Part shown: in pieces, positions 52,801 to 60,954 of the stretch | Numbering within the stretch: the first letter of the stretch is position 1 | How the letters are laid out: each line of letters starts with the position of its first letter | Assembly (NCBI GenBank): GCA_002471195.1 | Contig: DKPN01000003.1 | Span: forward strand, 1-64,000 | Reading direction: 5' to 3' | DNA length: 64,000 nt | Source of the DNA: Bacteroides sp. UBA7333 | GTDB taxonomy: Bacteria; Bacteroidota; Bacteroidia; Bacteroidales; Bacteroidaceae | Position numbers and translations under genes: made by a program | Notes under the pieces: model-generated | What the model was told of the DNA's origin: nothing | What the model saw: only the letters and a program-made list of their open reading frames with translations | Database searches by the model: none

Positions 52801-55154
52801 CCTTTGTTGGTACTAGCACATATATCGGGACGACCATCCATATTGATATCTGCAAAAGTAGTCCCGCTAATTTTTAAATCAGCATTGTATATTTTAGGAA
52901 TCTTCGTAAAATTTCCTTTCCCGTCGTTTTCAATTACGCCAAGCTTTGAGTCAAATCCATCTAGGTCTCCATCGCCATCAATATCCAGTTCTCCATAATA
53001 ATTAGTGTTTCTGTCTCTGTATGTGAAATCACAAGGACGGATAGAAATTTTTTTCTCAACTCGCCGGATATAATCTCCGTTAGTGATGGACATGCTGATA
53101 GTGCGCTCACCCGGAGCGTTCCAGTAAGCATATATATTTGTGCTGTCAGTATTAGACGCAATAACTATTGCTCCGTTAAGTTCCCAGTGTATTTCATAAG
53201 GCAAATGAAGCGGGAAGTCTGTAAGCAGACGTATGGTATCGCCTGTAGCGAATTGAGTAGACGACATTTCGAATCCTGGATTGGGCTGTTCAATATGTAC
53301 GACTGTTTCTTCCGACCAGTGTGATCCACTTAAATTTGCGTCTATAGCCTGAACCGCAATATAAAATTTTCCTGTTCCCCAGTTGTTTGTTCTGAATGTT
53401 TTATCGAGATTGAAGCCCATGTTTCCTTCAAAGAAGTTGCGGCGTAGTCCGTTGGGAGTAGCATGGCCGTTGAGTATTTCGCATCCTCCAGGCGTTTTTC
53501 CAATCCGAAGTGCATAAGAGAGTTCAGCTTCTGACGATTCTGCATCGCTGCTTGCCTCCCAGCTTAATTTAAGCATTCCCGTCGATTTTTCGAAGATCGC
53601 TTTGGGTGCTTTGGGTGCACTGGGGCGCTGATTGGGTTTGGTGAATTCGAATTTGAATATTTTAGCTGAACCATGATTATATATAAGTTCATATAAATTA
53701 TCATTGTCAATATCAAGTAGATATAACTCAGGACTAGAAAGAGAGCTAGAAGATATACGATCATCCGTTAATACTTTATCAGGCTCGGTGAAGCTAAAGC
53801 CTGCCCCACCTATGAATAAGCAGGGTTGTTTATTGGCATTAAGAGCCACCACATCATAAAAACCATCGTTATTGACATCGGCACATGCCGCAAATGTATA
53901 TTTATTTTCATATACATTTTCGTGGAGTGATCGACCGTTTGTGAGAAATTTACCCGTACCGTCATTTTCGGCAATTGCTAAAAAGGCATAAGGTCCGCCA
54001 TTAGACTTATCATTGCTAAATGGAAGAAGAATATCAATATCGCCGTCTTTGTCGAAATCGTAGCAGTAAACCTTATTATCGAGAGCAAGGTTGCTAATAA
54101 GTAATTCCTCGTCGTAAACTCCGGTCTCTGGATTGTAAATCATGGATTTAACACTGTTTCCAGATGAGAAGATAAAATCAGAAACAAAATCATTATTCAG
54201 GTCGCATGTCTTAAATGCACCTGATGCATCTGTTATCATAAACGAATTATTGCCAAGCCCCAGTAATAAGTTTTTATTCTTGCCGTGTATTAAATCAGGA
54301 ATCCCGTCTTTATTGAAATCTATATTTTGAACCCGATCAGGTAGCATATCAGGTGATGATGTGGCTGGCATGATACACCAGTTATTTTTAAATCCATTAA
54401 TCACCGTGTTTATATCATGTGCGATAACACTCTGACCTCCAGTATGACCGCCTGCTTCTCCTACAGAACTATTATCGAGCATATTTGAAGTGAATACATA
54501 TGACCATTGAGGAATATATTCTTTATTGTAGTTTTGTGTGAGCGTATGCATACGATTGTTCTCAATTGTGTTTGCAGAATTTGTATAAATGGGGTGAAAA
54601 TCTATGAAATCAATCAATCCATCGTTATTCAAATCTGCTGCTAAAGAAGGAACTTCTCCTATTAAATTGAATTCGTTGTTGTGACCGTGATAAAGGAGAG
54701 ACGGATCTGTGTCATTCGGATCTCTATGCTTTATTAATGCGTCTATGACTCCATCGGAGTTAAAATCTTCAAGTATAAAGAATGTATAATGGTTTCTTAG
54801 TTCTGGAAGGTTTGAAATTTCAGCCTGAACAGGAACTCCTTGAAGAATGATATTCTTACGAAGATATTTTACTTCTAGTGTATAATACTCTTTTACACCA
54901 TCGTTGTTTGTATCGTAAAAATGCGATAGACTCGTTGGAAACTTAGCAGGAACAACAGGCGTGATAGCGTTTATTTTTGAAGCTGGAATGGACTGATTGA
55001 TTAACCCTTCATTGTTTGAAAAAGGAGGAAAGTCATTTTGATGAAAAGAATAGGTTATTGCATTCCATCTACTCTGGGATAATTCTTGCTCATGCAGTGC
55101 ATAAGAACCAGATGAAAGCGCAAGAGATAGAAATAGTAATATACTTTTTTTCAT
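49884..55154 (-). CDS. Giant FG-GAP/FnIII/PKD surface protein with type IX secretion signal
   Basis: A 1756-residue secreted protein with an N-terminal signal peptide (KSILLFLSLALSSGSYA). An FG-GAP/VCBS-type block (about 60-505) carries many calcium-loop motifs such as DTNNDGVKEY, DLNNDGLIDF and DFDKDGDIDI. FnIII-like and PKD-like domains follow (505-720). Then a second FG-GAP block (about 725-1005) and a second FnIII-PKD set (1010-1240) repeat the first. The C-terminal third has FnIII, Big-like and Ig-like domains. The end, from VVGPNPVSNELKIQ to KKIIKTN, is a type A type IX secretion sorting domain. It should be exported to the surface or medium, perhaps binding glycans. No enzyme motif is seen. 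Confidence 0.8.
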   Translation of the reverse strand: MKKSILLFLSLALSSGSYALHEQELSQSRWNAITYSFHQNDFPPFSNNEGLINQSIPASKINAITPVVPAKFPTSLSHFYDTNNDGVKEYYTLEVKYLRKNIILQGVPVQAEISNLPELRNHYTFFILEDFNSDGVIDALIKHRDPNDTDPSLLYHGHNNEFNLIGEVPSLAADLNNDGLIDFIDFHPIYTNSANTIENNRMHTLTQNYNKEYIPQWSYVFTSNMLDNSSVGEAGGHTGGQSVIAHDINTVINGFKNNWCIMPATSSPDMLPDRVQNIDFNKDGIPDLIHGKNKNLLLGLGNNSFMITDASGAFKTCDLNNDFVSDFIFSSGNSVKSMIYNPETGVYDEELLISNLALDNKVYCYDFDKDGDIDILLPFSNDKSNGGPYAFLAIAENDGTGKFLTNGRSLHENVYENKYTFAACADVNNDGFYDVVALNANKQPCLFIGGAGFSFTEPDKVLTDDRISSSSLSSPELYLLDIDNDNLYELIYNHGSAKIFKFEFTKPNQRPSAPKAPKAIFEKSTGMLKLSWEASSDAESSEAELSYALRIGKTPGGCEILNGHATPNGLRRNFFEGNMGFNLDKTFRTNNWGTGKFYIAVQAIDANLSGSHWSEETVVHIEQPNPGFEMSSTQFATGDTIRLLTDFPLHLPYEIHWELNGAIVIASNTDSTNIYAYWNAPGERTISMSITNGDYIRRVEKKISIRPCDFTYRDRNTNYYGELDIDGDGDLDGFDSKLGVIENDGKGNFTKIPKIYNADLKISGTTFADINMDGRPDICASTNKGNYMENTGNGNFKITTRSIFTGNENFNNDGYADNVHQQGNPSTPYQTFIEINQGDNINYSSTIIDGKYYPINWNNDGLTDLYKTWGETLTILINTGKEIQFQKIEYQHERLSSHGIRAFNDFNNDGYTDLLLSNGIILENIKDEYLHEAAKIDFPSDFKFWDLADIDNNGYLDIIGIGYIIYTYPEWKFNVQKSDDNSYRYYTDIFHDQNGDGKPDINYSILRTGIANEAPAVPLNLRVSQTQSYIVLEWDHATDDATPFVQMRYNVSLRKKGAMGPGSFILSPMNGLMNNACIVPDYPYLKTNRMEVPLSAVPEGEYELQIQAIDLWKYTSPMSNPLTFTVEQTPLIELEDKICAHVATIIKNNGNNGTWTPVWNWDGGEVISQEGNSYQILWNTPGTKNVTVTLGDKTSTIPVYVNQPLQFELNLPEYAFANSDILFKLPSTFNHPEVTAEWSYKAESDTYFSPLEVIRRGSTLEARTVIRQPGTYLVRLSVDNKTCNPYMVERTIIVKEELPVPNISLVSVDSETGKYKITWDAKYWNFKNGVIPDYVNEVIIYRQGLGYNDYSEVGRATVNDKSFIDPNSAPGLMTSSYRIALNTTLGIKGTPGATHVPAKLMLNKFGENSWNLSWNEYRGAIIDYYLVMRGTSTDNMTEIAKVSGNIFSYTDRNAPEENLFYAIAYERYANDWSQSESHKKQSRINSNKLTGMSNSLSTSEGMDISLATSIILRSKDDTWTMTPEKTILNLYTEILPVTATYRIVNWSIISGNELAEITQSGNVKVLGTGNGTIRVKAVTIDGSNIAVEKDITISGFSVCDPLEKPVIRQNGNTLETDAVEGCIYQWYKENIYIDGATDYYFTPVTNGDYSVQITNSCNEYEASDLYRFVLSSIENNKFDGFVVGPNPVSNELKIQSSGYQIDKIQLYDLNGMLLKELNANRAYAITINLSDCMSGTYILRIYSKDRSVIKKIIKTN

Positions 55155-55413
55155 ACTGTTATTTTTTTAGTGCTGAATTCAACTTGCAAATGCTGCTGAA
55201 TTCTGGTTAATAATTTGTTTGAATTTTTCATTTGGCATGAGCTATCCGAGTTTTTTAAGAAGTCTGTTATTTAGTTTGTTTTTAATCCATTAAATCTACT
55301 TGCCGATTATCTGCCAAATCCATTGCATTTATTTATCTAATTTTCTAAAGCAATGAATCAAAGTTTAAATACTGATTCGTATTAATATTAAATGGTATCT
55401 CTTGATTTGTTTT

Positions 55414-56406
55414 TTAAAACCTGTTTGAACGCTTCATTTGAACAACATCGTATATAGGCTCAATAATAATTTTTCCTGTTTTATCGATGAAACCAAACTT
55501 ATGATTGACCATTACAGGAGCTACTCCATTGTAAAAATCGCCTACCATTTCATATTGAGGAGCTACCACCAACTTTCCTGTTTTATCTATAAATCCCCAT
55601 CCTTCGCCAAAATTGTATACAGCCGCCATTCCTTCTTTATAATCTCTCACATCATTGTAGGCACATTCAAATTGTAGTGCTCCTTTGGTGTCTACAGTCC
55701 AAAAGATTTTGGCATCATGTGGCCATACCAATGCTAATCCATCATTAAATGGTCGTGCATCTCTAAATTGAGGTGCTATCACCATATTGCCATTATTGTC
55801 GATATATCCATACTCTTTGCCGGTTGTACTTACAGCTGCTAGCCCTTCGCTAAATGGTCCGGCCGAAAAAAACTGTGCTTTGATTTTGATCTTTAAATCT
55901 TTATCAATGTATCCCCAATGAGTCGATTTAATTGCTGCCATGTTGTCTGAAAAATCTTTTACCTGCGACGCATTCGAAAACGAAGAGAACTCACCCTTTT
56001 TGTTCATATAGCCACGTTGCTTATACCCGCGCACAGGCGTATAGCCATCGTTAAACGGCTTATTCCAGTCGGTTTTAATAACAATTTCTCCTGTCTTGTC
56101 GATATAGCCGCCAGTTACCGCTGCCATTCCGTCGCTAAACGACTCGGCATTATCAAACGTTGGGGGTATAATATATTCGCCATTGGTGCCGATATAACCA
56201 CATTTACTGTTATTGTCGCGTACCAATGCCATACCATCAACAAACTCTTCAGCCCATAGAAACTCAAAAGGAATTATCTCTTTCCCTTTTTTGTCGATAA
56301 AGCCCCATTTATCTTCTTTCGCTACCGGAATCAGATTACTACTATCATTGCTACAACTGCTGAGCATACCTATTAGCAATAGAGAAAAAATAGTGAATGA
56401 TTTCAT
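55414..56406 (-). CDS. WG-repeat lipoprotein
   Basis: A 330-residue lipoprotein (lipobox LSSC, Cys 18) built almost wholly from WG repeats. Repeats of about 32-37 residues each contain a G-x-I/W-D-K/N-x-G core: WGFIDKKGKEII, CGYIGTNGEYII, GYIDKTGEIVI, WGYIDKDLKIKI, YGYIDNNGNMVI, WGFIDKTGKLVV and FGFIDKTGKIII. WG-repeat proteins are of unknown function. It is transcribed on its own; a 598-base gap with repeat array B lies upstream. Confidence 0.85.
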   Translation of the reverse strand: MKSFTIFSLLLIGMLSSCSNDSSNLIPVAKEDKWGFIDKKGKEIIPFEFLWAEEFVDGMALVRDNNSKCGYIGTNGEYIIPPTFDNAESFSDGMAAVTGGYIDKTGEIVIKTDWNKPFNDGYTPVRGYKQRGYMNKKGEFSSFSNASQVKDFSDNMAAIKSTHWGYIDKDLKIKIKAQFFSAGPFSEGLAAVSTTGKEYGYIDNNGNMVIAPQFRDARPFNDGLALVWPHDAKIFWTVDTKGALQFECAYNDVRDYKEGMAAVYNFGEGWGFIDKTGKLVVAPQYEMVGDFYNGVAPVMVNHKFGFIDKTGKIIIEPIYDVVQMKRSNRF

Positions 56407-57004
56407 ATCTTTTATTTTTTAAATTATTAATCGTTTTTTATCAAGATATCGTTCTTAAAAATCAATGCGTTTCTAATTATAATATGAGAGCGATGTATTA
56501 TTTGTGACACATAAATTGATTTATTTTTCAAAAAAGATTGAAAAACCATGTGGTAGCACAAATATCTCTGTTAATAGTTTATCTTATATCCCCTTTTATG
56601 GTATAAAGCAAATACGATTTATGGTACATCAAATAGAGCTATTCTTAACGTTATTTTCTCATCATCGATCTGCCTTTGCTAATGTGTTGAGTTCAGTCGT
56701 TGCTTTTCATTACATGGGGATGTACTGGCCGATTACACCCCCATGTAATATACCTCTACACCCCCATGTAATGGTAATATCCATCCCCATGTAGTGCGAT
56801 GCGGTGGGCATAGTCTGCACACAATACCGAGATGGAATAAATCCCAATATGGGTAAATGAAACTGTCGATCTGTTAGGATAACTACGCGGAATGTATCTG
56901 TTGTTTTTAACATTATATCAATTAAAATAAATAGTGTATAATTTGCTTAAATCATTTGTAATCAATATTTTTATGATAACAATAACCTTTAAATTAAACA
57001 CACT
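56407..57004. other. 598-base gap carrying repeat array B
   Basis: Between the divergent WG-repeat lipoprotein and the pyrophosphatase gene. Bases 56712-56792 hold the four-unit 23-bp array. The left 300 bases and right 210 bases are AT-rich. No TAnnTTTG element matches exactly near 57005. The only open frames are short and cross the array, so I see no gene. Confidence 0.6.
56712..56792. repeat. Array B: four 12-bp near-palindromes at exact 23-bp period
   Basis: Units: 56712-56723 (ACATGGGGATGT), 56735-56746 (ACACCCCCATGT), 56758-56769 (ACACCCCCATGT) and 56781-56792 (CCATCCCCATGT). The CCCC/GGGG centres are at 56717.5, 56740.5, 56763.5 and 56786.5, exactly 23 bases apart, with unrelated 11-base spacers. 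One unit in four is inverted, as in array A, though at a different position (first here, second there). Confidence 0.85.
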
Positions 57005-59209
57005 ATGGATGGATGGCTTTTCTGGCTCATACCCGGAGCCTCGTTGCTTGCTTTGTGCTTTGCGTGGTATTTTCATAAAGAGTTGATGAAAACAAGTGAG
57101 GGCACACCTCAGATGATAAAGATTGCTTCGGCCGTGCGTCGTGGGGCTATGTCATATCTTCAGCAACAATACAAGGTAGTAGGATGGGTGTTTCTTGGTC
57201 TTGTAATTCTTTTTTCAATTATGGCTTATGGGTTCGAAGTTCAAAACGGATGGGTGCCTATTGCTTTTCTTACCGGTGGTTTCTTTTCCGGTTTATCAGG
57301 TTTTTTAGGAATGAAAACAGCGACTTATGCCTCTGCTCGTACGGCTAATGCTGCACGCCAGTCGCTCAATGGTGGATTGCGTATTGCGTTTCGCAGTGGT
57401 GCTGTCATGGGCTTAGTGGTGGTAGGCTTAGGTTTGTTCGATATCTCTTTTTGGTATTTGTTGCTCAACTGGGCCATCCCCGAAGATGTAATTACTCCCA
57501 CCCATAAACTTTGTATTATCACCACCACAATGCTAACTTTTGGTATGGGGGCTTCTACACAAGCTTTGTTTGCAAGAGTAGGTGGTGGTATCTATACCAA
57601 AGCAGCCGATGTGGGAGCCGACTTGGTAGGTAAGGTGGAAGCAGGTATTCCTGAAGACGATCCTCGCAATCCGGCTACCATTGCCGACAATGTGGGTGAT
57701 AATGTAGGCGATGTGGCCGGTATGGGAGCCGATCTTTATGAATCGTATTGCGGATCGATCTTGGCAACCGCTGCCTTAGGAGCCGCTGCCTATATCTATA
57801 CCGGCGATACGGTTATGCAGTTTCGGGCTGTGATAGCACCCATGCTCATTGCTGCCGTAGGCATTATTTTATCGATTATCGGCATTTTCTCGGTGCGTAC
57901 GCGCGAGGATGCAAAGATGAAGGATTTGCTTCATGCACTATCGTTTGGTACCAATCTGAGTTCTATATTGATAGTCGGTGCATCGTTCTTTATTTTATGG
58001 CTATTGCAACTCGAAAACTGGGCACTGATAGGTTGTTCGGTAGTGGTAGGCTTAATTGTAGGTATCGTAATAGGGCGTGCTACCGAATATTATACTTCGC
58101 AATCGTATAAACCGACAAAAAAGCTGAGTGAAAGCGGTCATACGGGTCCGGCAACCGTTATTATATCAGGCATTGGTTTGGGCATGGTGTCTACGGCTAT
58201 CCCCGTACTGGCTGTAGTAGTGGGCATCATCCTTTCGTTCTTGTTTGCATCGGGCTTTAGCTTCGACAATGTAGGCATGGGGCTTTATGGCATTGGAATT
58301 GCTGCTGTGGGCATGTTGTCAACACTTGGCATCACACTTGCCACCGATGCTTACGGGCCTATTGCCGATAATGCCGGAGGGAATGCAGAGATGGCCGGAC
58401 TAGGTAGCGAAGTACGCAAACGTACCGATGCACTCGACTCGTTGGGCAATACAACTGCTGCAACAGGTAAGGGGTTTGCTATCGGATCGGCGGCATTAAC
58501 CGGTTTAGCTCTACTGGCTTCATATATAGAAGAAATCCGTATTGGCCTAACACGTATCAATGTGTTGGAGTTGGTTATGCCAAGTGGCGACATCATTCTG
58601 ACCTCTGAGGCTAGTTTTGTCGACTTTATGACTTATTACGATGTCACCTTAATGAACCCAAAGGTGTTATCGGGTATTTTTATCGGCTCAATGATGGCAT
58701 TCCTTTTTTGTGGACTGACGATGAATGCCGTAGGACGGGCTGCTGCACATATGGTAGATGAGGTTCGTCGTCAGTTTCGCGAGATAAAGGGTATTTTAAC
58801 CGGTGAGGTAGAACCCGATTATGCACGATGCGTAGAGATATCGACCAAAGGGGCACAGCGTGAAATGGTACTCCCATCGCTTATCGCTATTGCCGCACCT
58901 ATAGTTACCGGATTGATATTTGGTGTGACAGGGGTGGTAGGGCTGCTCATTGGAGGTTTAAGCAGCGGTTTTGTATTGGCTGTATTTATGGCCAATGCCG
59001 GTGGTGCTTGGGATAATGCAAAGAAATATGTGGAAGAAGGCAACTTTGGCGGTAAAGGTGGTCATGTGCATAAAGCTACTGTAGTGGGCGATACGGTGGG
59101 CGATCCTTTTAAAGATACATCGGGTCCGAGCTTAAATATTTTGATAAAACTGATGAGCATGGTTGCCATTGTTATGGCCGGATTGACAGTGGCGTGGAGT
59201 TTGCTTTAA
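57005..59209 (+). CDS. hppA: Membrane-bound ion-pumping pyrophosphatase
   Basis: Hydrolyses pyrophosphate and pumps H+ or Na+ across the inner membrane. The 734-residue protein has about 16 membrane segments. The substrate site is in DVGADLVGKVEAGIPEDDP and DNVGDNVGD (about 202-240). The potassium-dependence motif reads GNTTAATGKGFAIGS: Ala where potassium-independent enzymes have Lys, so it is the K+-dependent type. The C-terminal loop has GDTVGDPFKDTSGPSLNIL. Whether it pumps Na+ or H+ needs residue-level comparison. Stand-alone gene with its own terminator. Confidence 0.94.
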   Translation: MDGWLFWLIPGASLLALCFAWYFHKELMKTSEGTPQMIKIASAVRRGAMSYLQQQYKVVGWVFLGLVILFSIMAYGFEVQNGWVPIAFLTGGFFSGLSGFLGMKTATYASARTANAARQSLNGGLRIAFRSGAVMGLVVVGLGLFDISFWYLLLNWAIPEDVITPTHKLCIITTTMLTFGMGASTQALFARVGGGIYTKAADVGADLVGKVEAGIPEDDPRNPATIADNVGDNVGDVAGMGADLYESYCGSILATAALGAAAYIYTGDTVMQFRAVIAPMLIAAVGIILSIIGIFSVRTREDAKMKDLLHALSFGTNLSSILIVGASFFILWLLQLENWALIGCSVVVGLIVGIVIGRATEYYTSQSYKPTKKLSESGHTGPATVIISGIGLGMVSTAIPVLAVVVGIILSFLFASGFSFDNVGMGLYGIGIAAVGMLSTLGITLATDAYGPIADNAGGNAEMAGLGSEVRKRTDALDSLGNTTAATGKGFAIGSAALTGLALLASYIEEIRIGLTRINVLELVMPSGDIILTSEASFVDFMTYYDVTLMNPKVLSGIFIGSMMAFLFCGLTMNAVGRAAAHMVDEVRRQFREIKGILTGEVEPDYARCVEISTKGAQREMVLPSLIAIAAPIVTGLIFGVTGVVGLLIGGLSSGFVLAVFMANAGGAWDNAKKYVEEGNFGGKGGHVHKATVVGDTVGDPFKDTSGPSLNILIKLMSMVAIVMAGLTVAWSLL

Positions 59210-59250
59210 CACGATATTTAATCTTACTGTCTAAATACTCCGAAAAATAG

Positions 59251-59288
59251 GAGAGGGAATTGCCTTTTTAAAGCAACCCCCTCTCTTT
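59251..59288. terminator. Terminator after hppA
   Basis: GAGAGGG (59251-59257) with CCCTCTC (59279-59285), then TTGC (59260-59263) with GCAA (59273-59276), separated by an AA/CC internal loop, with a T-rich end. It lies between convergent genes and may work on both strands. Confidence 0.7.
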
Positions 59289-59321
59289 ATATGATGCTGT
59301 ACGGATAAGATCTATCTCGAT

Positions 59322-60254
59322 TTATTGACCATACTCAACCACCACTGCAACAGGGAAGTGGTCGGACGGCACGCGCGCACGATAGTTATAGATATCAATT
59401 TCGTCGGGGCATGCTTTCCCCTCCATTAAGCTGTCTACTTCTTTGGGCGAACGATAAGTATCGGTCAATACTCCATATTTTTTAATCTTCAACTCAGGGC
59501 TTACAAAAATATGATCGATGCGGCTATTCGAATAAGAATCGGGACTGAAATTATTAAAAGTCCCATTGGTAATGTAGCGTAGATCGGCTACTTCGTAGGC
59601 ATCTTTTAATACACCACTCTCGGTTAGGGCACTATACGATGAGTGAGTCTGATCTACATTAAAATCGCCGGTAAGTATTGTGGGTAGCGTACTGCCCAGT
59701 TCTTTCATCTTTTGTTGAACAAGGTAGGCACTTTCTACCCGTGCCTGTTTGCCAACGTGATCCATATGTAGATTGAAAAACAAGAATTCGAAACCGGTAT
59801 TCTTTTCTTTAAAATGTCCCCAACTACAAATACGTGGCAATACCGCATCCCAACCTTTGCTTGGCACATCGGGTGTTTCGGATAACCAGAAGTCTCCGCT
59901 TTCTATCACATCAAATTTATGGGTGTCATAGAATATTGCCGAATGTTCACCTTCATCCACTCCATTGTCGCGGCCCACGCCAATATATTCGTAACCGGGA
60001 AGCGTGGCTTTTAATGCATCTAGCTGATGTTTTAGTCCCTCTTGTGTGCCAAATATTTCGAAGTCGTGATATTTAATGATATTCGATATCACCGGCAAAC
60101 GGGTTTCCCATCCGTCACCCCTTTTTTTATCATCGTCGCTATCGTAGCGTAGATTGTATGAAGCGACTTTGATTTCGCCGCTTTTTGAATGGTTGCAGCT
60201 TGATATAATAGCAACAAGCACAAACATTAGTACATAATGCAATTTTATTTTCAT
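59322..60254 (-). CDS. Endonuclease/exonuclease/phosphatase family lipoprotein
   Basis: A 310-residue exported lipoprotein-like protein (LVAIISSC, Cys 20) with the complete EEP fold: Asn in SYNLRYD, Glu in FGTQEGL, His in FNLHMDHVG, Asp/Asn in LTGDFNVD, and the C-terminal pair RIDHIFVS and PSDHFPVAV. The family hydrolyses phosphodiester bonds in nucleic acids, phosphoinositides or sphingomyelin; being exported, it more likely acts on a lipid or sugar phosphate (inference). Divergent from rnhB with facing -7 elements. Confidence 0.85.
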   Translation of the reverse strand: MKIKLHYVLMFVLVAIISSCNHSKSGEIKVASYNLRYDSDDDKKRGDGWETRLPVISNIIKYHDFEIFGTQEGLKHQLDALKATLPGYEYIGVGRDNGVDEGEHSAIFYDTHKFDVIESGDFWLSETPDVPSKGWDAVLPRICSWGHFKEKNTGFEFLFFNLHMDHVGKQARVESAYLVQQKMKELGSTLPTILTGDFNVDQTHSSYSALTESGVLKDAYEVADLRYITNGTFNNFSPDSYSNSRIDHIFVSPELKIKKYGVLTDTYRSPKEVDSLMEGKACPDEIDIYNYRARVPSDHFPVAVVVEYGQ

Positions 60255-60282
60255 GGTTGATGATTAATAAGTGTTTACACTA

Positions 60283-60290
60283 CAAAGATA
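60283..60290 (-). promoter_or_regulatory. Candidate -7 element for the EEP-family gene
   Basis: Reads TATCTTTG on the minus strand, 28 bases before the ATG at 60254. No -33 TTTG at 19-21 bases. Confidence 0.4.
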
Positions 60291-60312
60291 AACATTGTAC
60301 TGTTTTTGTGGT

Positions 60313-60320
60313 TATATTTG
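60313..60320 (+). promoter_or_regulatory. Candidate -7 element for rnhB
   Basis: TATATTTG, 28 bases before the rnhB ATG at 60349. A possible weak -33 ATTG at 60294-60297 is close (15-base spacer). Confidence 0.4.
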
Positions 60321-60348
60321 CACAGTTTTAAATGATAAAGGAGGTTGT

Positions 60349-60954
60349 ATGTTGTTGCCATATTTAAACAAAGGAGTGATTGAAGCGGGTTGTGATGAGG
60401 CTGGGCGTGGCTGTTTGGCAGGAGCAGTTTATGCTGCTGCTGTAATATTGCCTCCCGATTTTAAGAATGAGCTATTAAACGACTCAAAGAAACTAAACGA
60501 AAAACAACGCTATGAGTTGCGTGATGTGATAGAGAAGTCGGCTTTGGCATGGGCTGTCGGCATTGTTTCTCCGCAAGAGATCGATGAAATTAATATTTTG
60601 AATGCATCGTTTTTGGCTATGCATCGTGCCGTCGACCAATTGAAAGTGCGCCCCGAACATTTATTGATTGATGGCAATCGGTTTAAAAAATATCAAGATA
60701 TACCTCACACTACCGTAGTGAAAGGCGATGGTAAGTACATGGCCATTGCTGCGGCATCTATTTTAGCCAAGACCTATCGCGACGATTATATGCAGCAACT
60801 TCATGCAGAGTTCTCGGTATACGATTGGAATTCTAACAAAGGGTATCCAACAAAAAAACACCGTGCAGCGATTGCTGAACACGGTGCTACTAAATATCAT
60901 CGTATGACCTTCAATCTTTTGGGGACTGATGGGCAACTGTCTTTCTCATTCTAA
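60349..60954 (+). CDS. rnhB: Ribonuclease HII
   Basis: Removes ribonucleotides from DNA and cleaves RNA-DNA hybrids; cytoplasmic. The product is 201 residues from the ATG at 60349, which has a strong Shine-Dalgarno AAAGGAGG at 60337-60344, rare in this window and decisive for the start. The upstream in-frame start at 60295 is rejected. Catalytic motifs: GCDEAGRGCLAG (Asp 16, Glu 17), LIDGN (Asp near 108) and the basic block KGDGKYMAIAAASILAKTYRD. Its last 9 bases overlap the end of the convergent DUF5723 gene. Confidence 0.94.
   Translation: MLLPYLNKGVIEAGCDEAGRGCLAGAVYAAAVILPPDFKNELLNDSKKLNEKQRYELRDVIEKSALAWAVGIVSPQEIDEINILNASFLAMHRAVDQLKVRPEHLLIDGNRFKKYQDIPHTTVVKGDGKYMAIAAASILAKTYRDDYMQQLHAEFSVYDWNSNKGYPTKKHRAAIAEHGATKYHRMTFNLLGTDGQLSFSF

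Noticed and set aside
56504..56913. Open frames on both strands through array B
   Set aside because: They depend on the repeats, have no ribosome site or homology I recognise, and overlap each other.
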